From positions 1 through 64,000 of the forward strand of contig JAGBEI010000009.1 in NCBI GenBank assembly GCA_017937065.1: a stretch of DNA of 64,000 nucleotides, in the 5' to 3' direction. Position 1 is the stretch's first letter, and each line of letters begins with the position of its first letter. The notes beneath the pieces are model-generated. The model did no database searches. It was not told where the DNA came from and was given only the letters and a program-made list of their open reading frames with translations. This DNA is from Clostridia bacterium (lineage in GTDB: Bacteria > Bacillota > Clostridia > Oscillospirales > QAKW01). Shown piece by piece: positions 25,023 to 33,941 of this stretch. The position numbers and the translations under genes were made by a program.

Positions 25023-26249
25023 GTGCTTTTTCATATTTACTGCACGGCGGCGGTGATTTTTTTCGTTATCAGTATAATTTTACTTCAAAAGAACAGGACC
25101 GCGGGCAGGGCAATGCTTACCGTAAGTACGGTAGCTTTTATATTTCCCGCACTGTTTTATATGTGGGTTTTGTCCGTTTTTTATTTCATGTATACGGTTT
25201 TGGCTGTAATCTGCGGTATTATTACAATATTGCTGGCGATTACAATTCTGCTCGCTATATGGGGACAGCTTAAGAAAAAACCGATTATAATCGGTGCGGT
25301 CGCGGCTTTTGCAATATGCTTTACCGTGCTTTTCGGGTATAAAAGCTACCGTTCATGGCTGGTTAAGGTGCCGACGGTGGGAGAGGGCGCGGATTTGCTT
25401 TATGAGTATTCACCGCTTAACGATCAGGCAAAAACGGCTGTTCTTGACTCTCCGTGCGAGCTTAAAATAAATTCGGATTTTCCCCGGCTTGACGGCGCCA
25501 CGGCGTTGTATCCTGTGTATTCTGCCTTTGCAAACGCCGTTTATCCCGAATATATACAGCGTGACGAGCAGTATCTGACCTGCTCGACAACAGGCAATGC
25601 GTATAATAAAATCGTTTCGGGGAAGGCGGACATTATTTTTGTCGCCGCGCCGTCCGAAAAGCAGAAGCAGTATGCCGAAAGCCACGGCGTCGAGCTTGAA
25701 TTTACTCCGATAGGGCGGGAGGCTTTCGTATTTTTCGTAAACTCGCAGAATCCGCTTGAAAACATAACTGTCGGGCAGATTCAGGACATATATTCCGGCA
25801 AAATCACAAAATGGTCTCAGCTGGGAGTGCAGAAGCTCGGTAAGATAAAGGCGTTTCAGCGCGACGAGGGCAGCGGCAGCCAAAGCGCGCTTTTGCGTCT
25901 TATGGAGGGCAAAACCCTGACGGAGCCGATAAAAGATGAGGTGTCCGGCGACATGGGCGGCATTATAAATACTGTTGCCGACTATAAAAATTTCAAAAAC
26001 GCAATAGGCTTTTCTTTCCGCTTTTATTGCACCGAGATGGTGAACAACAATCAGATAAAGCTTTTGGGTGTGAACGGTGTCAAGCCCACGGAGGAAAACG
26101 TGGAAAACGGGTCGTATCCTATATCGAACAGCTTTTTTGCCGTTACCAGAAAGGATAAAACGGAAAACACCGCGCGCTTTTTGGAGTGGATGCAGGGTGA
26201 GCAGGGCAGGGAGCTTGTTGAAAAGACGGGGTATACTCCGCCAAAATAA
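25023..26249 (+). CDS. Membrane-anchored PstS-like substrate-binding protein
   Basis: The product has 408 residues. GTG 25023 follows GGAGGGG. Four N-terminal hydrophobic helices (about 5-22, 31-50, 52-78, 86-104) replace the usual signal peptide. Residues about 125-405 form a PBP-like domain of the phosphate-binding type: the DGATALYPVYSAFANAVYP, CSTTGNAYNKIVSGKADI and AFQRDEGSGSQ segments are diagnostic. No pstCAB or phoU lies nearby. It may sense phosphate or another anion rather than feed a transporter. Confidence 0.8.
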   Translation: MLFHIYCTAAVIFFVISIILLQKNRTAGRAMLTVSTVAFIFPALFYMWVLSVFYFMYTVLAVICGIITILLAITILLAIWGQLKKKPIIIGAVAAFAICFTVLFGYKSYRSWLVKVPTVGEGADLLYEYSPLNDQAKTAVLDSPCELKINSDFPRLDGATALYPVYSAFANAVYPEYIQRDEQYLTCSTTGNAYNKIVSGKADIIFVAAPSEKQKQYAESHGVELEFTPIGREAFVFFVNSQNPLENITVGQIQDIYSGKITKWSQLGVQKLGKIKAFQRDEGSGSQSALLRLMEGKTLTEPIKDEVSGDMGGIINTVADYKNFKNAIGFSFRFYCTEMVNNNQIKLLGVNGVKPTEENVENGSYPISNSFFAVTRKDKTENTARFLEWMQGEQGRELVEKTGYTPPK

Positions 26250-26274
26250 ACTTGTGTACAGGCAAAAAATGTGT

Positions 26275-26304
26275 GCATAAAATAAACGTGCTTCTCATAA
26301 TCAT
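26275..26304 (+). promoter_or_regulatory. Possible sigma-E promoter of spoIVA
   Basis: A GCATAA element (26275-26280) lies 15 bases before CATAATCAT (26296-26304). This is near the sporulation sigma-E pattern (ATA then CATACAAT-like). It is weak by sequence alone, but spoIVA is a mother-cell sigma-E gene in known spore formers. Confidence 0.3.
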
Positions 26305-26338
26305 GTACAAAAGAAAGTATGATACGGAGGAGCACAAG

Positions 26339-27820
26339 ATGGCGACGCAAACAGACATATACCGCGACATTGCAACGCGCACGGGCGGGGACATCTATAT
26401 CGGAGTGGTAGGACCTGTGCGCACGGGCAAATCCACGTTTATAAAAAAATTTATGGAGACGCTCGTTATTCCCAATATTCCCAACGAATTTAAGCGCGAG
26501 CGCGCGGTTGACGAGCTGCCGCAGTCCGCCGCCGGAAAAACTATCATGACCACCGAGCCCAAATTTATTCCCGACGAGGCAGTGGAGATTGTGATGGACG
26601 ATAATGCGCACTTCAATGTGCGCATGATAGACTGCGTGGGTTACGTTGTTGACAGCGCGCTGGGCTATATAGAGAATGAACAGCCCCGCCGCGTGATGAC
26701 GCCGTGGGACGAAAATGAGATGGAGTTTCAGCAGGCGGCGGAAATCGGCACAAGGAAGGTCATAAACGAGCATTCCACCATCGGTCTTGTAATCACGACC
26801 GACGGCAGTATAGGCGAGATTCCGCGTTCCGATTACGAGCCGGTGGAACGCAGGATAATAGACGAGCTAAAGGCGATAGATAAGCCGTTTGTTCTGCTTG
26901 TCAACTCTATGTTTCCCGACAGTGACAGCGCACAGACGCTGCGTGCGCGGCTTGAGGAGGAGTATGACGTACCCGCTATGTGCGTCAACTGTCTTGAGCT
27001 TGACCAGAACCAAATACTTGATATAATCAAAACAGTGCTGATGGAGTTTCCGCTCAAACAGATAGAGGTTAATATTCCGGAGTGGATAAACAGCCTTGAC
27101 AGTACGCATTGGCTAAAGCGCGACATCTGCGCCGCGCTTACCGACAGTGCGCGCGACCTGCACAATATCCGCGAGGTTAAAAAGATGGTGACAGGTCTTG
27201 CCGATATGGAGCGGCTGGAGAGCTGTCGTCTGTCCGGCATGGATTTGGGCGTGGGCAGCGCCGATATAAAGCTTGACTTTGATAAAGAGCTTTACTATAA
27301 AATACTGAGCGAAACCGCGGGCGTTGATATTGCTGACGACGGCGAGCTCATCGAGTTTATAACCGCCATGTCCTCTGTGAAGGAGAAATACGATAAAATA
27401 AAATCCGCCTTTGAGGAGGCGCAGGCGACAGGCTACGGAATTGTAAATCCGGGCATGGAGGATTTGACATTAGACGAGCCGGAAATATTCAAGCAGGGAG
27501 GACGCTTCGGCGTAAAGCTGAAGGCGAGCGCACCGTCTTATCACATCATTCAGGCAAATATCAAGGCGGAGGTAAGTCCTATTGTCGGAAGCGAGAAGCA
27601 GAGCGAGGAGCTCATTATGTACCTCATGGAGGATTTTGAGGAAAATCCGCAGAAAATCTGGGAGTCCAATATCTTCGGAAAATCCGTTCATGAGCTTGTC
27701 AATGAGGGGCTTCAGAATAAGCTTTCCAAGATGCCGGAGGACGCGCGCTACAAGCTCCAGGAAACACTGTCGCGTATAATCAACGAGGGCAGCGGCGGAC
27801 TTATCTGCATAATTCTTTAA
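26339..27820 (+). CDS. spoIVA: Stage IV sporulation protein A
   Basis: I start at ATG 26339 after GGAGGAGC; the longer frame lacks a signal. The 493-residue length matches Bacillus SpoIVA. SpoIVA is an ATPase that polymerises on the forespore surface and anchors the spore coat. The Walker A motif GPVRTGKST is near residue 26, followed by an N-terminal GTPase-like domain (DCVGYVVDSALGY near 100), the middle domain, and the C-terminal SpoVM-contacting domain ending GGLICIIL. Presence indicates a spore-forming organism. Confidence 0.97.
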   Translation: MATQTDIYRDIATRTGGDIYIGVVGPVRTGKSTFIKKFMETLVIPNIPNEFKRERAVDELPQSAAGKTIMTTEPKFIPDEAVEIVMDDNAHFNVRMIDCVGYVVDSALGYIENEQPRRVMTPWDENEMEFQQAAEIGTRKVINEHSTIGLVITTDGSIGEIPRSDYEPVERRIIDELKAIDKPFVLLVNSMFPDSDSAQTLRARLEEEYDVPAMCVNCLELDQNQILDIIKTVLMEFPLKQIEVNIPEWINSLDSTHWLKRDICAALTDSARDLHNIREVKKMVTGLADMERLESCRLSGMDLGVGSADIKLDFDKELYYKILSETAGVDIADDGELIEFITAMSSVKEKYDKIKSAFEEAQATGYGIVNPGMEDLTLDEPEIFKQGGRFGVKLKASAPSYHIIQANIKAEVSPIVGSEKQSEELIMYLMEDFEENPQKIWESNIFGKSVHELVNEGLQNKLSKMPEDARYKLQETLSRIINEGSGGLICIIL

Positions 27821-27838
27821 AAATAATAAAAATTCTGA

Positions 27839-27866
27839 AAGAGGAGCGAAATTTTCCGCTCCTCTT
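27839..27866 (+). terminator. Terminator of spoIVA
   Basis: The 10-bp stem AAGAGGAGCG / CGCTCCTCTT has an 8-base AT loop and begins 18 bases after the stop. Confidence 0.75.
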
Positions 27867-27916
27867 AATGTATTTTATGCCCAAAAGTGTTAATAATAAA
27901 CTGCGGAGGTGATAAT

Positions 27917-28057
27917 ATGACGGATAATGAAAAGAGCATCGGAGAGTACATGGACAGCCTTCCTGAGTATATACAGGAGAATATTAAGCAGAGCGGTGTT
28001 AAAATCGAGAGCGTGGAACAGCTGAAAAAGATTGCTCAGAGCATACAGGAAAAATAA
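27917..28057 (+). CDS. 46-residue acidic protein between two terminators
   Basis: ATG 27917 follows a strong ribosome site (CGGAGGTGAT), giving 46 codons and TAA at 28057. The composition is helical and acidic (MDSLPEYIQENIKQSGVKIE and a VEQLKKIAQSIQ ending), with no membrane segment. Its own terminator follows. I do not recognise it. Proximity to spoIVA might hint at a sporulation role, but it appears separately transcribed. Confidence 0.7.
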   Translation: MTDNEKSIGEYMDSLPEYIQENIKQSGVKIESVEQLKKIAQSIQEK

Positions 28058-28071
28058 AAATATAATATCAA

Positions 28072-28103
28072 AATAACCTCCGCACATAGCTGCGGAGGTT
28101 ATT
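28072..28103. terminator. Terminator after the 46-residue gene
   Basis: A perfect 13-bp stem (AATAACCTCCGCA / TGCGGAGGTTATT) has a 6-base loop. Confidence 0.85.
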
Positions 28104-28137
28104 TTATTTCTGTAATATTTCATAACTCGACTGATTT

Positions 28138-28166
28138 TTGCCTGATTTTATGCGGATTCATATAAT
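28138..28166 (+). promoter_or_regulatory. Promoter of the comEC-holA-rnmV transcript
   Basis: TTGCCT (28138-28143) and TATAAT (28161-28166) are separated by 17 bases, about 75 bases before the comEC start. Confidence 0.75.
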
Positions 28167-28242
28167 ATTAAGCTAAATATTCCGCTTGATATTTACAATG
28201 CAGCAAATAAATTATATACTAAGCTGTGTAAAGGGTGGTAAC

Positions 28243-30531
28243 ATGAAAAATTTTATTAGGTCACGCCCGCTGTTTTGCATGTGTCTTTGCGGAACGGCAA
28301 GTGCGTTTGTGTGCTCGTTTTTAAAAAGCGAGATGATTTTTGCATGCTTTTGTGCATTTTTGTTTTCGATGCTTTTTGTTCTGCCGCTGAAGTTTGAGCT
28401 GCGGCGCGTTGTTTTGTCTATGCTCGCTTTCGCGGCGGTTATGTCTTTGTCTTTCTTCGTATATTACGGATTTTCCTATGAAAGGGCGTGCAGGCTTAAC
28501 GGGCAGACGCTGACCGCCGAGTGTACCGTGCTGTCGCAGTCACGGAAAACCTCCGGAGGCGGTCTTACCTTTGATGTCAGGATAAAGGAGATAACAAGCG
28601 GAGCCTCCGACCTTCCGACAGGCTGTAAGGTTCGCCTTTACTGCGATGACGATGAAAAACTCAACCTTGTTCCGAGTGCGTATATCAAAGCCTCGTTTAC
28701 TGTATATGAAGCTGAGGACAACAATAAATTCGATTCCGACGGAGTACATATCAGCGCTTATGCTGCTGACCTTGCGGTGCTCAGCCCTTTTGATTTCGGC
28801 TCTTTTGCTTATCAGTGCTTTAAAATCAGAAATTTTGCGGCAGACAGGATAGAGTTTGAAAACGCGGACGCCTCGGCTTTTGTAAAGGGTATGATACTCG
28901 GTGACAAAAGCGGCATTTCCGCTGTCTTTTTAAATAAATTTTCCGAAATCGGTATGTCCCACGTCATGGCTGTCAGCGGAATGCATCTGATGTTTGCTGT
29001 TTTGTTTTTTGACTTTATTCTGTCCGTTTTCGGCGCGGGATATAAGCTGCGCGCCCTGTTCTCCTTTGCTGCGGCAGCCCTGTTTCTGGTGCTCAGCGGG
29101 TTTTCCGTGTCCTGTATCCGCTCTGCCGTTATGATATCGGTGCTTTACGGCGGCAGACTTATCAACAGATTTTCCGACAGTCTGACATCTCTTTCTTTTG
29201 CAGTCTTTGTAATACTTTTGCTGTCTCCCTATAATATTCAAAATCCGTCGTTTCTGCTTTCCGCCTGTGCGACGTTCGGGATAATTGTCTTTTCGCGTAT
29301 GCTGAGCTTTGCCCGGTTTTTCAGGATTAAAAACAGTGTTGTAAAAAGGATTGCCGACGCTGTTTTCGGCTCTCTTTCGGTCTCGCTTTCCGCGTGTATC
29401 GGGTGTCTTCCCGTATTTGTGCTGATGTTCAAAAAGGTTAATCTTCTGTCGCCCCTTTCCAATCTGCTGCTTATACTTCCGGTACAGCTTATGTTTTATA
29501 CGGGGTTTGCGGCTGTGCTTTTTCCGTTTTTGTCGTCTGCCGCCGGCGCCGTTATTTCCGTGCTTTATAAATTTGTAAGCTGTGTCGCGGATTTTGAATA
29601 CGGGCTGAGATATACCTCCGTCACAGCGGAGTATGAATATTTTTATCCCGTGTTTGCAGTGCTTGCGGTGCTGATTGTCGGAGCTTTTGTTTATAACTCG
29701 AATTTACCGGAAAAACGGGTATACCCTTTTGTTTTGGGTTACGCAGTGCTCTGCTGCGTGTTGTTTTGCGTGAATTTCGTGCTGAGCAAGGACACAGTTA
29801 CGGTTGACTTTGTCGATGTGGGACAGGGCAGCTGCACCGTTTTCAGTAAGGACGAACGCGCGGTCATTGTCGACTGCGGCGGAGAGTATTCCGATAATTT
29901 GATTGAAACACTGCGGTTTCGGTCGGTAAAAAGGATTGAAGCTATAGCCCTGACTCATACCGACTATGACCATATAAAATACCTTGACTACTTGATTAAT
30001 TCGTATGAAATTGATAAAATAATATATCCGCATTTTGCAGACAGTTCAAAAACGGAACAATCGCTTTCCCGCGCCGCGGAAAACGGGACTTGTATTTGCG
30101 TGCTTGAAGACGATATTTCTTTTGACGTCTTAAACGGCGCACAGCTTTCTGTATTTGTAGAGCTTGCGGACAGGCTGATTTCCGATACGAATGTGAGCGC
30201 GCTGTATAAATTGAGCTTTGCCGGAAGCTCGGTTGTGTGTCCCGGAGACATGGACGTTTATGAGGAACGCCTGTATCTTGATTATGGGGACGCGCTTGAC
30301 TGTGATATTCTGCTTGCGGCGCATCACGGAGCGAACAACTCCTCGCTTGCATGGATACTTGAGCTGTATTCGCCGCGGTATTCCGTTATAAGCGTCGGGC
30401 GAGACAACGGTTACGGTCATCCGGGCGGCAAGGCGCTTTCAAGACTTGAGGCAGTGTCTGAAATTTTACGCACCGACGAGCGGGGAACAATTACTTTTAA
30501 ATTAGATAAAAAAGGATACAGGCTTGCATAA
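28243..30531 (+). CDS. comEC: DNA internalisation / competence protein ComEC
   Basis: The 762-residue protein starts at ATG 28243 after GGGTGG. It is the membrane channel for single-stranded DNA uptake. N-terminal helices and an OB-like soluble segment (about 75-210) lead to the Competence domain (about 215-510), which has the conserved MAVSGMHLMF motif near 247 and multiple helices. The C-terminal metallo-beta-lactamase-like domain (about 535-762) retains THTDYDHIKYL and AAHHGANN. No comEA/comEB neighbours. The presence of comEC does not by itself show natural competence. Confidence 0.92.
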   Translation: MKNFIRSRPLFCMCLCGTASAFVCSFLKSEMIFACFCAFLFSMLFVLPLKFELRRVVLSMLAFAAVMSLSFFVYYGFSYERACRLNGQTLTAECTVLSQSRKTSGGGLTFDVRIKEITSGASDLPTGCKVRLYCDDDEKLNLVPSAYIKASFTVYEAEDNNKFDSDGVHISAYAADLAVLSPFDFGSFAYQCFKIRNFAADRIEFENADASAFVKGMILGDKSGISAVFLNKFSEIGMSHVMAVSGMHLMFAVLFFDFILSVFGAGYKLRALFSFAAAALFLVLSGFSVSCIRSAVMISVLYGGRLINRFSDSLTSLSFAVFVILLLSPYNIQNPSFLLSACATFGIIVFSRMLSFARFFRIKNSVVKRIADAVFGSLSVSLSACIGCLPVFVLMFKKVNLLSPLSNLLLILPVQLMFYTGFAAVLFPFLSSAAGAVISVLYKFVSCVADFEYGLRYTSVTAEYEYFYPVFAVLAVLIVGAFVYNSNLPEKRVYPFVLGYAVLCCVLFCVNFVLSKDTVTVDFVDVGQGSCTVFSKDERAVIVDCGGEYSDNLIETLRFRSVKRIEAIALTHTDYDHIKYLDYLINSYEIDKIIYPHFADSSKTEQSLSRAAENGTCICVLEDDISFDVLNGAQLSVFVELADRLISDTNVSALYKLSFAGSSVVCPGDMDVYEERLYLDYGDALDCDILLAAHHGANNSSLAWILELYSPRYSVISVGRDNGYGHPGGKALSRLEAVSEILRTDERGTITFKLDKKGYRLA

Positions 30532-30532
30532 A

Positions 30533-31549
30533 ATGAGTGTTAAAACAATTACCGAGAACTTAAAAAGCAAAGACTTTCAGCGGCTGTACTATATCTACGG
30601 CGATGAGGAGTACCTTAAACGCCACTATTATTCTCAGCTGATGAGCGAGTCCGTGACAGCACTTCCCGAATTCAATGCCGCAGAACTTGACGGAAGAGCG
30701 TTTGACCTTGCCGAGTTTGAGAATATCACAAACGGCTATCCCGCAATGTCGGACAGAAAAGCCGTAGGTGTAATTGACTTTGACAATTCGCTTCTTAAAA
30801 AGAATTTCACGGCTGATTTTACCGAAGTGCTCAGACAAATTCCTGATTTTTGTACGGTAGTGTTTTTAGATACTCAGCTTAAAAGCGGCGTGAGTAATAC
30901 CGCGCTTTTGAAAGCGATTGACGGCAGCGGCGGAGTCTGCGCCAAGGTGGACAAGCCGTCGCTGTCCGGGCTTGCCTCATGGGCGGCGCGTCATTTTAAA
31001 AGCGAGGGCAAGAGCATTGCCGGGGACGATATACGCTATATGCTTGAAATCGCAGATACCGATATGCTGTCGCTGAGCAATGAGATATCCAAGCTGTGCA
31101 GCGGCGTGGCAGGTGATACTGTCACACGGCGGGACATCGACAGGCTTGTGACAAGGAGCATTGAGGCAAACCGGTTTGAAATTATCGACGCATTCTGTAA
31201 CGGGGATTACGATAGGGTAAATTCGGTTATTGACAGACTTTACCGTCAGAATATCGATGATATAATGATTGCAAACGTATTTTACCGTGCCTTTTTGGAT
31301 TTATGGCACGCGCGGACGGCGCTGGACAGCGGCAAAACTCAGAGCGATATGGTTCGCGATTTTTCGATGAAGCCGTTTGCCGCGGCAAAGGCGCTGAAAA
31401 ACGCAAAAAGCATGAGCCCGCAGTTTTTGCATGACGCGGTGCTTTTGTGTCTTAAGCTGGATCGTGAGCTGAAAAGCACGCCTTTTAATAAACGTGATTT
31501 AATCACCGTGTTTTTGGCTGATGTGACAGGCAGGCGCCGCCGTGGATAA
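30533..31549 (+). CDS. holA: DNA polymerase III subunit delta
   Basis: The 338-residue clamp-loader delta subunit opens the beta clamp. The start ATG 30533 lies 1 base after the comEC stop, consistent with coupling. It has YYIYGDEEYLKRHYYSQL at the N-terminus (family signature), the DxQLKSG-like strand in VVFLDTQLKSGVSNT, and the C-terminal helical domain. The order comEC-holA is conserved in many Bacillota. Confidence 0.92.
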   Translation: MSVKTITENLKSKDFQRLYYIYGDEEYLKRHYYSQLMSESVTALPEFNAAELDGRAFDLAEFENITNGYPAMSDRKAVGVIDFDNSLLKKNFTADFTEVLRQIPDFCTVVFLDTQLKSGVSNTALLKAIDGSGGVCAKVDKPSLSGLASWAARHFKSEGKSIAGDDIRYMLEIADTDMLSLSNEISKLCSGVAGDTVTRRDIDRLVTRSIEANRFEIIDAFCNGDYDRVNSVIDRLYRQNIDDIMIANVFYRAFLDLWHARTALDSGKTQSDMVRDFSMKPFAAAKALKNAKSMSPQFLHDAVLLCLKLDRELKSTPFNKRDLITVFLADVTGRRRRG

Positions 31550-32129
31550 GCTGCATACGGATAAGCTGATTGTTGTCGAGGGCAAGTATGACAAGATACG
31601 GCTGGAAAATATAATTGACGCACCCGTTATTGCCGTGGGCGGATTTCGGGTTTATAATGATAAAAAGCTGCATCGCACATTGAGGGAGCTTTCGAAAAAC
31701 GGTGTGATTATCATAACCGACAGCGACAGTGCCGGGTATAAAATACGCGTGTTTTTGTCTAAAATTCTGCATGACTGTGAGATTACCGATGTTTTCGTGC
31801 CGAGAATTTGCGGCAAAGAACCGCGCAAGAGCGCGCCGTCCGCGCAGGGCTTTTTGGGAGTAGAGGGTATTTCCGACGATGTGCTTGTGCGCTGTCTTGA
31901 AAAATTCTGTGTGCGTATACAAAACAAAACGGACGACAGCGGAAAAATCACCGTGTCCGACCTGTACGCGCTCGGATATACGGGTACCGACGGTGCGCGC
32001 AGAAGAAAAAGTGCGCTTCTGAGCTATTTGGGTGTGCAGGAGGGGATATCCAACCGCTTTCTTTTAAGGATACTTAATGGGAGATTTACGCGAAAAGAGC
32101 TTGCAGACTTGAAATTGGAAGATAAATGA
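31542..32129 (+). CDS. rnmV: Ribonuclease M5
   Basis: The 195-residue TOPRIM nuclease matures 5S rRNA precursors. Motifs VVEGKYDKIRL (residues 11-21) and ITDSDSAGYKIR (near 58-69) are the TOPRIM Glu and DxD residues; GxDxxG-like spacing is intact. The start is GTG 31542, overlapping the holA end by 8 bases. Family length is normal. Confidence 0.92.
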   Translation: MDKLHTDKLIVVEGKYDKIRLENIIDAPVIAVGGFRVYNDKKLHRTLRELSKNGVIIITDSDSAGYKIRVFLSKILHDCEITDVFVPRICGKEPRKSAPSAQGFLGVEGISDDVLVRCLEKFCVRIQNKTDDSGKITVSDLYALGYTGTDGARRRKSALLSYLGVQEGISNRFLLRILNGRFTRKELADLKLEDK

Positions 32130-32162
32130 TATATACTTGTCACAAAAGTGAGGTAAATTAAA

Positions 32163-33611
32163 ATGATGTGTGAAAACAATGTAAGATTCAACATGCTCGC
32201 GGATTTTTACGAATTTACGATGAGCAACGGCTATTTTGAAAAAGGCAAGCGCGATGAAATAGTGTACTTCGACATGTTTTTCAGAAAAATTCCCGACGGC
32301 GGCGGTTTTGCTATCGCGGCGGGACTGGAGCAGGTTGTCGACTATATGGAAAACCTCAAATTTGACAGCGATGAGATTGAGTTTTTGCGCTCTAAGGGGA
32401 TTTTCAGCGAGGAATTTCTGAAATACCTTGAGACGTTTGAATTCTCCTGTGACGTTTACGCAGTGCCGGAGGGTACGCCGATTTTTCCGGGCGAACCGAT
32501 ACTGATTGTCCGCGGTCCCGCAATTCAGGCTCAGCTGCTGGAGACAATGGTGCTTTTGACAATAAACCATCAGTCGCTTATCGCTACAAAGGCGTCCCGC
32601 ATTGTGCGCGCCGCGCAGGGGCGCGCCGTCAGTGAATTCGGCTCAAGACGCGCACAGGGCTACAGCGGAGCGCTGCTCGGTGCCCGCGCGGCTTATATTG
32701 CAGGCTGTGTCGGCACCTCAAACACACTGTGCGATATGCTTTACGGTATCCCGTCGGGCGGTACAATGGCTCACAGCTGGGTGCAGAACTTTGACAGCGA
32801 GTATGAGGCGTTTAAGGCATACGCCGAGATTTATCCCGACAACTGCGTGCTGCTGCTCGATACATATAACGTGCTTAAATCAGGCATCGTAAATGCCGTC
32901 AGGGTGTTCAATGAAGTGCTTGTTCCCCGCGGCTTCCGTCCCAAGGGTGTGCGCATTGATTCGGGCGATATAACATACCTCACCAAAAAGCTGCGCAAAA
33001 TTCTCGATGAAAACGGCTTTTCCGACTGCGGCATAATGGTGTCGAACTCTCTTGACGAGTATATTATCCGCGACACTATCGTGCAGGGCGCACAAATAGA
33101 CTCCTTCGGTGTAGGCGAGCGGCTTATAACATCAAAAAGCGAGCCGGTTTTCGGCGGAGTGTACAAGCTTGTTGCCGTTGAGGATAAAAACGGCAGGATA
33201 ATTCCTAAAATAAAGGTGTCGGAAAACGTCGAAAAAATAACTCTTCCGCATTTCAAAAAGGTTTACAGATTTTATTCCAATGAAACGGGCAAGGCAATGG
33301 CAGACCTTGTATCTCTGTTTGATGAGCAAATTGATGATTCAAAACCGTACACGCTGTTTGATCCTGTTTACACCTGGAAGCAAAAAGAGGTGGACAATTT
33401 TACAGCCGTCAATATTCTCAAGCCGGTGTTTATCAAGGGTAAGCTGATATACAGGAAACCGCGTGCGTGTGACATCCGCGAATACTGCCTGGCGCAGATA
33501 GACACTCTCTGGGACGAGGTTAAGAGATTTGAAAATCCTCATAAATATTATGTCGATTTAACGCCCAAGCTGTGGCAAATAAAAACCGATTTACTGAAGA
33601 AGTACAATTAA
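32163..33611 (+). CDS. pncB: Nicotinate phosphoribosyltransferase
   Basis: The 482-residue enzyme converts nicotinate and PRPP to nicotinate mononucleotide in NAD salvage. It has MLADFYEFTMSNGYF at the N-terminus, the SEFGSRRAQGY motif near 158, the phosphoribosyl-histidine motif GGTMAHSW near 199, and VRIDSGDITYL near 260. These are full-length type-I NAPRTase features. It is probably in the rnmV operon or read from a nearby promoter, since the gap is 33 bases. A long hairpin follows. Confidence 0.95.
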   Translation: MMCENNVRFNMLADFYEFTMSNGYFEKGKRDEIVYFDMFFRKIPDGGGFAIAAGLEQVVDYMENLKFDSDEIEFLRSKGIFSEEFLKYLETFEFSCDVYAVPEGTPIFPGEPILIVRGPAIQAQLLETMVLLTINHQSLIATKASRIVRAAQGRAVSEFGSRRAQGYSGALLGARAAYIAGCVGTSNTLCDMLYGIPSGGTMAHSWVQNFDSEYEAFKAYAEIYPDNCVLLLDTYNVLKSGIVNAVRVFNEVLVPRGFRPKGVRIDSGDITYLTKKLRKILDENGFSDCGIMVSNSLDEYIIRDTIVQGAQIDSFGVGERLITSKSEPVFGGVYKLVAVEDKNGRIIPKIKVSENVEKITLPHFKKVYRFYSNETGKAMADLVSLFDEQIDDSKPYTLFDPVYTWKQKEVDNFTAVNILKPVFIKGKLIYRKPRACDIREYCLAQIDTLWDEVKRFENPHKYYVDLTPKLWQIKTDLLKKYN

Positions 33612-33620
33612 ATAATGTTT

Positions 33621-33703
33621 ACAAATTGTGCAATATAACCAAAAATCGCATGACTGAAATTGTAAAAGGTGATTTTTTGTGTAGATTGCACAATTTATTT
33701 TTT
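33621..33703 (+). terminator. Extended hairpin/terminator downstream of pncB
   Basis: AAATTGTGCAAT (33623-33634) and ATTGCACAATTT (33685-33696) form a perfect 12-bp outer stem. Inner pairing of AAAATC to GATTTT continues after a mismatched bulge. T-rich sequence follows. It is a probable terminator of unusual length. Confidence 0.55.
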
Positions 33704-33793
33704 AATTAAAATAAATAAGAACCCAAAAAAATGCGGATTTTAAAAAATAACGTGATTTGTACATGCTTTATTCTTTTTTTATTAATATTATTA

Positions 33794-33822
33794 TTGCATT
33801 GATTTCGAAATTTTGTTATAAT
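33794..33822 (+). promoter_or_regulatory. Promoter of the solute-binding protein / DUF5696 locus
   Basis: TTGCAT (33794-33799) and TATAAT (33817-33822) are separated by 17 bases. The predicted transcript starts near 33829, leaving a leader of about 110 bases before the ATG at 33942. Confidence 0.8.
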
Positions 33823-33941
33823 CAACTAATGTAAAGCAGTATGTAATTGTGTCGGCTGTCGGAATTGCCGGTTCGGACGGCGGCATTCTGCAAAATACTG
33901 CACAATACGACATGTATATTATTGAAGCGGAGGTATCCATA

